Source: a virus. Taken from it: a stretch of DNA of 20,886 nucleotides. The stretch is taken from positions 1 through 20,886 of IMG/VR virus record IMGVR_UViG_3300021197_001074; one strand, given 5' to 3'. Shown piece after piece: positions 6,729 to 13,101 of the stretch. The number at the start of each line of letters is the position of its first letter. Position 1 is the first letter of the stretch. The translations under genes were made by a program, and so were the position numbers. The notes beneath the pieces are model-generated. The model made no database searches, was not told the DNA's origin, and saw nothing but the letters and a program-made list of their open reading frames with translations.

Positions 6729-7192
6729 TGCCTACATATCAACTTGTTGCTTATTGTTGGGATGACCAGATTGGTAAGAAGATTCGTAAGGTTACGAACT
6801 CAGGCATAAGCCATGTTACCATCCGCGTCACTCCCTATTGTGGATACTCAAGGGAATTATACGTCACCCCTCAGAGCCGAAGTGATGCTTGGGTTTTGTC
6901 AAAGGCTGTACGTAAGCTGAATGGTCCAGAAGTCTGGAGCAGTAAGCACATTAAGCTATACCACCACCAAGTCGAGTGGATCAAAGGTAGAGCGCGTGAC
7001 TGGGAGCGAAGGCAACCAGGCAGCGTAACCCAGTGCTGGCTGTATCATTACGTAGGCAAGCACCTCGGCTTGCCAGTACCTGAATGCTGTACTAACCTAT
7101 GCAGTTCCGTTCTTAACTACTTGGGTGTTCCAGTAAAAGAGAAGTTCTACCCGAACGCTCTCGTTTCTGAATACCTCCGGGAGACATGCTGA
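6728..7192 (+). CDS. Hypothetical protein, possible permuted NlpC/P60 (papain-like) fold
   Basis: 154 aa, start ATG 6728 in a TGATG overlap with the polymerase stop (the frame extends 18 bases further upstream, but that part lies inside the polymerase). A His in SGISHVTIRV (H29) is followed near the C-terminus by PECCTNLCSSVLNYLG (C121 and C125). A His early and a Cys followed by Thr/Ser late is the order seen in circularly permuted NlpC/P60 proteins such as YiiX, where His and Cys form the active site. No signal peptide or membrane helix. Eight or so cysteines is high for this phage. T7 has its amidase gp3.5 upstream of gene 4, and no such amidase is visible here; whether this gene replaces it is unknown. 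Codon choice is more A/T-rich than in its neighbours. The gene is real; the fold call is tentative. Confidence 0.7.
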   Translation: MPTYQLVAYCWDDQIGKKIRKVTNSGISHVTIRVTPYCGYSRELYVTPQSRSDAWVLSKAVRKLNGPEVWSSKHIKLYHHQVEWIKGRARDWERRQPGSVTQCWLYHYVGKHLGLPVPECCTNLCSSVLNYLGVPVKEKFYPNALVSEYLRETC

Positions 7193-8037
7193 TGTTTGTT
7201 ATTGGAATTGGTGGAATGGCTGGAAGCGGAAAGACCACCGCCGCTGATTATATTGAAATCGAGAGCATTAATCTCGACTGTACTCCTATCCGACTTTCGT
7301 TTGCCGACCCAGTTAGAGAGCAGGCAGCTGCTCAGGCAGGCTTCGACGATTGGCGGATCTTCAAGAAGCAGAAGCACGAAGAGTATCGTGATCTCTGTCA
7401 GTCGATTGCTGATGAGGGTCGACCCGGCAAGTGGGTCAATATCATGGAGGATAAGCTCCGAAAGATCCAAGAGGAAGAGCTTGAGGATGGTGATCCTAAC
7501 TTCAAGGAAAGGCTGGTCATCATCGATGATGTTCGTTATGAGAACGAGATTGACCTGCTTAAGTGCTGGGAAGCTCTTCGTCTCTTTATCTTCATCGGCA
7601 AGCGGTCTAGCAAGCTTCCTGGTGGAAAGTGGCGAGCTCATGAATCAGAGTGGATGAACCAGCACGTCGAGGCTTACCGCCCTGAATACGCTGACTACTA
7701 TGATTGGTACTTGTTTAATGATCGAGATCATATCGCGTTCGAGACGAAGCTCGATGATAGGCTCGAACAGTTCTGTGGAACGGCACCCAGTAGGTTCGGT
7801 AAGTCTTGTGACTGCCCGAGCTGTAAGATTTTTAAGGCTGACATCCAAGTTGATGAGATGATTGAAGGCTTTGAAGATGCTATCGAACGGGCTGCTGAAG
7901 ATCCAGATATCCCGGACGATACCAAGGCTGACATCGCTGATGCCTTCCGACAAATTATTGAAGGACTCGAAGATGGCTCGATCTCACCGTTCGACGTCAT
8001 GTTCGAAGAAGAAGAAGAGGATGACAAAGATGAATAG
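7192..8037 (+). CDS. Deoxynucleoside monophosphate kinase with acidic C-terminal extension
   Basis: P-loop kinase, 281 aa, likely phosphorylating dNMPs to dNDPs for phage DNA synthesis. Walker A GMAGSGKT lies at residues 8-15, and the segment VIIDDVRYENE at about 110-119 is typical of phage dNMP kinases (T4 gp1 family). The kinase core appears to end near residue 195. It is followed by a short Cys cluster SCDCPSC (C206, C208, C211) and an acidic helical tail ending in EEEEEDDKDE, about 85 residues not expected in a minimal kinase. The start at 7192 (TGATG) is preferred over ATG 7186 because the Shine-Dalgarno GGGAG lies 8 bases before it but only 2 before 7186. The run of GAA codons at the 3' end also forms the ribosome binding site for the next gene. 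Confidence 0.85.
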   Translation: MFVIGIGGMAGSGKTTAADYIEIESINLDCTPIRLSFADPVREQAAAQAGFDDWRIFKKQKHEEYRDLCQSIADEGRPGKWVNIMEDKLRKIQEEELEDGDPNFKERLVIIDDVRYENEIDLLKCWEALRLFIFIGKRSSKLPGGKWRAHESEWMNQHVEAYRPEYADYYDWYLFNDRDHIAFETKLDDRLEQFCGTAPSRFGKSCDCPSCKIFKADIQVDEMIEGFEDAIERAAEDPDIPDDTKADIADAFRQIIEGLEDGSISPFDVMFEEEEEDDKDE

Positions 8038-8770
8038 ACCCACAACGGCCGTCCTTGACGGCGACATGATTGCTCACCTCTCAGCTTATGTCTGCACAGA
8101 TGCAGAAGAGCTGCCAATGTTTCTACGTCAGCGGATCCGAGCATGGACCCCTTCTAACGTGAAGCATGTATACATCGCTAGATCTGCCACTCGTGAGGAT
8201 AACTACCGCCGGGACTACTGGCCGGAGTATAAGGCTCACCGTGACAAGGTGAAGGTAGACGAGGTACTCAGCGCACGGATCGAATACGCGAAGGAACTCT
8301 TAGCAGAAGATGTCCTCCGTGATAAGTTCGTTGAGACCCTCGAGGCAGATGACCTTATGGGCATCGCAGCATCGGCCGGCAAGGCAATTGCTGTGACGCT
8401 CGATAAGGATCTGCTGTCCGTACCAGGGTGGCACTTCCGCCCTGAGTACAGCCATCCCGGTAAGGTACAGGAGGATGGTACCAGGCCTAGGGTCACCCAT
8501 GAGGCTACCGAAATTTTTCAGACGCCTTGGGCGGCTGATCTCGAGTTCCACAAGCAGTGGCTCACGGGCGACAAGACCGATAACTTCGGGGGCATTGACG
8601 GGATTGGACCCGCCAAGGCTTACAAGTGGCTGAAACAATTCAGTCCAGCTGATTATTCAGACGCCGTACGGGTCATGTATGACCAGAAGGGTCTGGATGA
8701 AGACTACTGCGAGGCCATGAGGGCCTGCGCCCGGATCCTCAGAATTGAGGACTGGGAGAACTGGCACTAA
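8030..8770 (+). CDS. 5'-3' exonuclease / flap endonuclease (T7 gp6-like)
   Basis: FEN-family nuclease, 246 aa, expected to degrade host DNA, remove RNA primers and take part in recombination, as T7 gp6 (300 aa) does. Metal-binding acidic residues occur in the usual order: LDGD (D10, D12), ETLEADDLMG (E105, D107, D108), TLDKDLL (D125, D127) and TGDKTDN (D181, D184). The basic segment YRRDYWPEYKAHR (60-71) fits the arch that contacts the 5' end, and GIDGIGPAKA (188-197) is a helix-hairpin-helix DNA-binding motif. ATG 8030 overlaps the kinase stop by 8 bases with GAGG 9 bases upstream; ATG 8021 in the same frame is directly adjacent to that GAGG and so is less likely. Confidence 0.93.
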   Translation: MNRPTTAVLDGDMIAHLSAYVCTDAEELPMFLRQRIRAWTPSNVKHVYIARSATREDNYRRDYWPEYKAHRDKVKVDEVLSARIEYAKELLAEDVLRDKFVETLEADDLMGIAASAGKAIAVTLDKDLLSVPGWHFRPEYSHPGKVQEDGTRPRVTHEATEIFQTPWAADLEFHKQWLTGDKTDNFGGIDGIGPAKAYKWLKQFSPADYSDAVRVMYDQKGLDEDYCEAMRACARILRIEDWENWH

Positions 8771-8826
8771 TTACGTCTATCTAGAAGAAACGGATAGTAT
8801 TTTAAGGAAAGCTAAGGAGATCTATT
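8771..8826 (+). promoter_or_regulatory. 56-base spacer before dUTPase, RBS and possible promoter
   Basis: One of the few real gaps in the DNA-metabolism block. It contains two purine-rich segments, AAGGAAAG and AAGGAGATC; the second is the Shine-Dalgarno of the dUTPase gene. The rest is A/T-rich compared with coding sequence. A promoter for the dUTPase-reductase unit would be reasonable, but no motif is convincingly shared with other spacers. Confidence 0.35.
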
Positions 8827-9234
8827 ATGATTAAGTATTTTACCTCTGGTAAGTTTGAACCCCAGACAGCCACCGATGGTTCGGCTGGACTGGATCTGTA
8901 TATTGATAATATTAAGGGCGAAAAGCTCCATACTGGCGTCCACGTGGAAATCCCCAAGGGATGGGTTGGACTCTTGCTGCCCCGCTCGTCGTGGGGAATC
9001 AAGGGATTCCAGCTGGCCAACACCTGTGGAGTCATCGACTCCGATTATCGTGGCGAGATCATTATGGTCCGCGATTATCACCCGACCCGTGGCTCTCTCG
9101 TTCTTCGAGAAGGCGATCGCGTCGGCCAATTGATCGTGGTATCCTGTATGTCTAGCGTTTTTAAGTGTGATAGCCTTACCGACCTCAGCTCTACCGAGCG
9201 TGGTTTGGGTGGCTTCGGCTCGACTGGAGGCTGA
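8827..9234 (+). CDS. dut: dUTP diphosphatase (dUTPase), trimeric family
   Basis: Hydrolyses dUTP to dUMP and PPi, keeping uracil out of phage DNA and feeding dTMP synthesis. 135 aa, typical for the homotrimeric family. All five conserved motifs are visible: I ATDGSAGLDLY (15-25), II PRSSWGIKG (52-60), III GVIDSDYRGEI (68-78, with the catalytic Asp D71), IV REGDRVGQLIV (94-104), V STERGLGGFGSTGG (122-135). The start ATG is preceded by AAGGAGATC; a 56-base gap (8771-8826) separates it from the exonuclease gene, one of the few spacers in this block. It ends in a TGATGATG overlap with the ribonucleotide reductase gene, so the two are translationally linked in a dNTP-supply unit. Confidence 0.97.
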   Translation: MIKYFTSGKFEPQTATDGSAGLDLYIDNIKGEKLHTGVHVEIPKGWVGLLLPRSSWGIKGFQLANTCGVIDSDYRGEIIMVRDYHPTRGSLVLREGDRVGQLIVVSCMSSVFKCDSLTDLSSTERGLGGFGSTGG

Positions 9235-9236
9235 TG

Positions 9237-11120
9237 ATGAATATGACACCGTTTCAGACCTTCATTCACCAGAGCAAGTATGCCCGGTGGAACGATGAAG
9301 CAGGAAGACGTGAGAATTGGGGAGAAACGGTAGACCGTTGGTGGGATTGGATGCTTACCAAGGCACCCGAGATTGCCGACCGTATCGACATCCGTGATGC
9401 CGTCTATAACCTCGAGGTCATGCCGAGCATGCGTGCTCTCATGACCGCCGGTCCCGCCGCGGACCGTGATAATACTTCTGTTTACAACTGCTCCTTCCTG
9501 GAGCTTGACTCACCGATCGCCATGGCCGAACTCCTGTACATTCTGATGAATGGTACTGGTGTTGGCTACTCAGTCGAGAGGCGAGTCGTTGATAAGTGGA
9601 ACACCATCCCTGAGGACATCACCCGCGACGAATCTGTCGTGATCAAGGTGAAGGACTCGAAGGCTGGTTGGGCTGATGCCGTCAAGGCATTGCTCTCCAA
9701 CCTTATGGGCGGTGTTCACCCAACCTGGGATATCAGCGCGGTTCGTCCCGCTGGTGCTCGACTTAAGACCTTCGGAGGGCGTGCTTCCGGTCCGGGTCCG
9801 TTGGAAGATTGCATGCGGTTTATTACCAACGCAGTCTACAACGCCCGCGGCCGGCGCTTCCGTCCTATTGAGGTGCATGACATCGCGTGTGTCATCGCCA
9901 ACTCGGTCATCGTCGGCGGCGTTCGTCGCTCGGCTATGATCTCTCTGTCCGACCTGGACGACCACGAGATGGCTCGTGCCAAGTCAGGCAACTGGTGGGA
10001 GGCTCACCCGTATCGAGCTCTCTCTAATAATTCAGCTGTTTACACTCACAAGCCCGAGATGGATGTGTTCATGGAGGAGTGGCTCTCGATCTATCGTAGC
10101 TACTCCGGCGAGCGAGGTATCTTCAATCGTGAAGCTGCCAAGCTCTGCTCCGACGATATTGGTCGGGACCCTGAGCACAACTTCGGTACCAATCCCTGTG
10201 GTGAGATTACTCTTCGCCCCATGCAGTTCTGCAACCTGACGGAAGTCGTGATGCGCCCTGACATGACCGAAGATGAACTTCGCCGCCGCGTCGAGATCGC
10301 TACGATCATCGGCACGGTTCAGTCTAAGTGTACCCACTTCCCGTATCTTCGGAAGGCTTGGCAGCGTAACTCCCAGGAGGAGCGACTGCTTGGTGTCTCG
10401 TTGACGGGTATCCAGGATCACCGCGAGCTTGCTCTTCGTCCCTTCGCTCTGAGCGAGGCACGTAAGATGGCGAAGCAGGTGAATGTGGAGTGGGCTGACA
10501 AGCTCGGTATCGAAGAGTCTAAGGCAGTCACCACGGTCAAGCCTTCGGGCACCGTGTCCTGTCTCGTGGACTCCGCCTCTGGTATCCACCACCGTTATGC
10601 TCCGTACTACATCCGTCGAGTCCGCTGTGACAAGAAGGATCCACTGTTCGAGCTGATGATGGACGCTGGAGTTCCTGGTGAGGATTGTGTGAACAACCCC
10701 ACCAACACCTATGTGTTTGAGTTTGTTATTGGCTACGACGGTCCCGCGACCCGAGGTACGGCTCATGACATGCTTGAAGACTGGGCTACCATTAAGACCC
10801 ACTGGACCGACCATAACCCGTCGGTCACTATCGAGTATCGACCCGAAGAGTTTATGGCTCTTGGTGCTGAGCTTTACGGCGAGCACTGGAACATCGCTCA
10901 GGGTCTCTCCTTCCTTCCTCGTAGTGAGCATGTGTACAAGCAGGCTCCGTATGAAGAGATCACTAAGGCTGAGTATGATGCCCGGCGACAGATGTTCCCG
11001 GATATTGACTGGGCTAAGCTCTCGGATTATGAGAAGGAAGACAATACCAAGTCCTCTCAGACGCTGGCTTGTGCTGGTGGATCCTGTGAGGTTGTTGACA
11101 TTGAATCTGGAAAGGATTGA
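9237..11120 (+). CDS. nrdJ: Class II (adenosylcobalamin-dependent) ribonucleotide reductase, monomeric type
   Basis: Converts ribonucleotides (probably triphosphates) to deoxyribonucleotides with a thiyl radical generated from adenosylcobalamin. 627 aa, shorter than the Lactobacillus leichmannii enzyme (739 aa). Visible hallmarks (numbering from 9237): VYNCSF (C85) and QFCNL (C332), the active-site disulfide pair; NPCGEI (C321 thiyl radical Cys, E323); VKPSGTVSCLVDSASGIH; and the C-terminal redox pair CAGGSC (C612, C617) that passes electrons from thioredoxin or a similar reductant. No partner beta subunit or activase gene lies nearby, in keeping with class II. ATG 9237 is 6 bases after GGAGG (9226-9230); ATG 9234 and ATG 9243 are alternatives. 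No intein or frameshift. Similar enzymes are known in marine T7-like phages and cyanophages. Confidence 0.95.
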   Translation: MNMTPFQTFIHQSKYARWNDEAGRRENWGETVDRWWDWMLTKAPEIADRIDIRDAVYNLEVMPSMRALMTAGPAADRDNTSVYNCSFLELDSPIAMAELLYILMNGTGVGYSVERRVVDKWNTIPEDITRDESVVIKVKDSKAGWADAVKALLSNLMGGVHPTWDISAVRPAGARLKTFGGRASGPGPLEDCMRFITNAVYNARGRRFRPIEVHDIACVIANSVIVGGVRRSAMISLSDLDDHEMARAKSGNWWEAHPYRALSNNSAVYTHKPEMDVFMEEWLSIYRSYSGERGIFNREAAKLCSDDIGRDPEHNFGTNPCGEITLRPMQFCNLTEVVMRPDMTEDELRRRVEIATIIGTVQSKCTHFPYLRKAWQRNSQEERLLGVSLTGIQDHRELALRPFALSEARKMAKQVNVEWADKLGIEESKAVTTVKPSGTVSCLVDSASGIHHRYAPYYIRRVRCDKKDPLFELMMDAGVPGEDCVNNPTNTYVFEFVIGYDGPATRGTAHDMLEDWATIKTHWTDHNPSVTIEYRPEEFMALGAELYGEHWNIAQGLSFLPRSEHVYKQAPYEEITKAEYDARRQMFPDIDWAKLSDYEKEDNTKSSQTLACAGGSCEVVDIESGKD

Positions 11121-11122
11121 AT

Positions 11123-11320
11123 ATGAACTCTATTGACACTATGAAAGCCAAGCTCGCCCGTGGCGGGCAGGTCAATGGCGGTGAGCTTCGGCTCATCGTC
11201 AAGGACTTTCTTGATATTATTGAAACAACTGTGGAGCGTATGAATGAACTCGAGAAGAAGCTCAATGCCAAGCCTAGAGGAGGCGGCTCAGGAACTAAGA
11301 AGCCTGATTCGACCGACTGA
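11123..11320 (+). CDS. Small helical hypothetical protein (65 aa)
   Basis: Function not recognised. ATG 11123 lies two bases after the reductase stop, with AAAGGA at 11111-11116. The central part (LRLIVKDFLDIIETTVERMNELEKKL) is amphipathic and probably forms a short coiled coil; the C-terminus is Gly/Lys-rich and likely disordered (KPRGGGSGTKKPDSTD). No Cys. Its 3' end overlaps the start of the next small gene. The position corresponds to the T7 6.5-7 region, where small proteins of partly known virion or assembly function occur. I would call it real but uncharacterised. Confidence 0.7.
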   Translation: MNSIDTMKAKLARGGQVNGGELRLIVKDFLDIIETTVERMNELEKKLNAKPRGGGSGTKKPDSTD

Positions 11321-11447
11321 CTACGACCAAGCGGCGAGCAGTGAGGCCATTGCTCGTCAGCAGGCGTATCTTGCTGGCCAGCTTTGGGTTCTCGATAAGC
11401 TCGACGCTATGCACACTAAGTACCAGAAGGGAGGCGACAATGCCTGA
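11265..11447 (+). CDS. Small hypothetical protein (60 aa), overlaps neighbours on both sides
   Basis: Function not recognised. The start is uncertain: ATG 11265 (MPSLEEAAQELRSLIRP) is chosen because GAGAAG lies about 8 bases upstream and the overlap with the preceding gene is smaller (56 bases); ATG 11244 would add seven residues. The product is predicted to be all alpha-helical (SSEAIARQQAYLAGQLWVLDKL) and may be a small assembly or structural factor. The stop overlaps the next start by 8 bases. The unusually long overlap with the upstream gene in another frame is odd in this compact genome but both frames look like proteins. Confidence 0.6.
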   Translation: MPSLEEAAQELRSLIRPTDYDQAASSEAIARQQAYLAGQLWVLDKLDAMHTKYQKGGDNA

Positions 11448-12726
11448 AATCTTTAAAAACCTAATGGCGGACTTCGCCGCTACTACTGGATGGTCTTCTA
11501 ATCAGAATGCTGGTGGACTCACGTCAGACATGTTCGAGCGCTCATTCGGCGTTGAGCATGAAATGTTTAGTCGCGAAGCCGCTGGACTAAGATCCCTTTC
11601 CGGTTTGCGAGGAGCCAGACAGTATATGGCTCCCCGTTTGGATGAGTCTCAACAGCTGTATGCTAGCTTCGTTGACGAGTCTAACCGGTACGCTGCTGGT
11701 ATGGATGCTATGCACTCCGCTGCCAGCTTCGAATCAGAAACGTTTATGAATCTTCAAACCCAGCTCGATGCCAGTAAGGCTAAGCTGGGTGCTAACAAGT
11801 CCGCCTCCTCGTTGGGTGCTTATTCTGTGGCTGCCAAGCGGCAGATGCAGGAGACCCAGAGGATGGCGAACGTGTTGAAGGGTATGAATACCCCTCAGCA
11901 GATCGAGATGGATACTACATTCATCAATCCTCTCACCAACAAGCGTGAGGGTCAAGAGGCACAGTTCAATCCGACGGGTCAGGATATTGGAGGCAAAGTC
12001 GCCGACATGATCCGATCTGATTATAAGGATAGACAGAATGCCATCATCTCTGAAGTTGAGAAAGAAGTCACAGCAAAAACTGGTTTCAACATCGACTCGC
12101 TAGAAGGTGGCCAAGCATCAGCCGATCTGATCAGTGAAGGACTTAATAAGCTGGTGCCAAGTACTCACGCGATACATGCAGACGCATTCTGGGAAGATGT
12201 TAACAGCGGTAAGCATGACCATCGTAGTTTCGGAAGTGATTGGACCGTTGGTCAATACCGAAAGTTTAATGAGGCCAAGCAACAGTACTCCGGCGTCCGT
12301 GAGTTCGCGGAATCCCGTGCTCTCGCTGAGATGTCCAGTATGACTGAGGGCTTCAAGGCTTCCGACAATACCGGTAATGTGTACACGACTGGTAGCCAGG
12401 TGTTTCAAGGTGCCGACCGTGATTCTCTTATTGACCAGATGATTGCCGATACTACTACTAAGTACGAGACTCAAAGCCTAAAGGACACTGCCTCTCTCGA
12501 GGCTGAGTTCGAGAAGCGAAAGGGTCTTGCCCTATCTCAAGCTACTGATGTGAGCCGACGCAACAAGCTCAACGCTACCCGCGCTGAGCAGAACCAGCAG
12601 AAGGCTCGCGAGTATGAAAAGCTCCTTGCTCAACAACAGCAGGAGTATGCTTCCACCCTTTCCTCAGCTGGTGCTGTGGATTCTCAATCGGGTGGAGTTA
12701 CTTTTAAAGACATTAGACCCGCATAA
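11440..12726 (+). CDS. Uncharacterised 428-aa protein upstream of the portal, possible internal virion protein
   Basis: No family recognised. ATG 11440 follows GGGAGG and overlaps the previous stop by 8 bases; the longer open frame upstream (to 11341) has no start signal. The protein has no Cys, no signal peptide and no membrane helix. Residues 50-150 are rich in Ala, Ser, Gln and Met and look helical; 190-300 have mixed charge with WEDVNSGKHDHRSFG; 345-405 form a long Gln/Lys/Glu-rich helix (AEQNQQKAREYEKLLAQQQQ), likely coiled coil. In T7 the same slot carries genes 6.7, 7 and 7.3, of which 6.7 and 7.3 encode virion proteins. A virion or ejected protein is therefore a fair guess, but it is based on position and composition only. 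The C-terminus ends just before the next gene, whose AGGAGG overlaps the spacer. Confidence 0.8.
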   Translation: MPEIFKNLMADFAATTGWSSNQNAGGLTSDMFERSFGVEHEMFSREAAGLRSLSGLRGARQYMAPRLDESQQLYASFVDESNRYAAGMDAMHSAASFESETFMNLQTQLDASKAKLGANKSASSLGAYSVAAKRQMQETQRMANVLKGMNTPQQIEMDTTFINPLTNKREGQEAQFNPTGQDIGGKVADMIRSDYKDRQNAIISEVEKEVTAKTGFNIDSLEGGQASADLISEGLNKLVPSTHAIHADAFWEDVNSGKHDHRSFGSDWTVGQYRKFNEAKQQYSGVREFAESRALAEMSSMTEGFKASDNTGNVYTTGSQVFQGADRDSLIDQMIADTTTKYETQSLKDTASLEAEFEKRKGLALSQATDVSRRNKLNATRAEQNQQKAREYEKLLAQQQQEYASTLSSAGAVDSQSGGVTFKDIRPA

Positions 12727-12737
12727 GGAGGTGCCCC

Positions 12738-13091
12738 ATGGGTTCCGGTACTCCAATTATCCAGGGTGGCATGACCGATGCGGAAATGACTGCCCAACTT
12801 GAAAGGCAAGCGGCCGAGAACGACCGCATGCTTGCGCAGGCTGCCTCGCAGACTGCTGCACTCGAAGACCAGATCTCAAAGCAAGATGCTGAGATGCAAG
12901 CACTGGTCGAACAGCAAGCCCGCCAGCAGGAGCTGGACTTGGCTAGCGCGCAGAAGAAGCTCGGCGTAGAGCTTGACGCGATCAGTGAACAGGAAGATAA
13001 GGACGACCTCGAGTTGAACTATGACGCTGTTCAAGCTGCTCTCGCTAAGGGCCTCGGCTCTTCTGCTACCAACTCTGCACGACCTGAATGA
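12738..13091 (+). CDS. Coiled-coil hypothetical protein (117 aa) directly before the portal gene
   Basis: Function not recognised. ATG 12738 is preceded by a near-consensus Shine-Dalgarno AAGGAGGTG, one of the strongest here, suggesting abundant expression as expected for a virion or assembly protein. Residues about 13-90 are almost uninterrupted Ala/Gln/Glu/Lys-rich heptad-like sequence (ERQAAENDRMLAQAASQTAA, EQQARQQELDLASAQKKL), indicating a long coiled coil; the ends are Gly/Ser/Asn-rich. No Cys. T7 gene 7.3 occupies this place but shows no evident similarity. It could be a small tail- or head-assembly protein, or could work with the 428-aa neighbour that also ends in a coiled coil. Confidence 0.75.
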   Translation: MGSGTPIIQGGMTDAEMTAQLERQAAENDRMLAQAASQTAALEDQISKQDAEMQALVEQQARQQELDLASAQKKLGVELDAISEQEDKDDLELNYDAVQAALAKGLGSSATNSARPE

Positions 13092-13101
13092 GAGGTAATT
13101 T

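Noticed and set aside
10032-10931. 299-codon minus-strand frame inside the reductase gene
   Set aside because: The forward frame encodes a complete, motif-rich class II reductase; the reverse frame shows no motif and all other genes are on the + strand.
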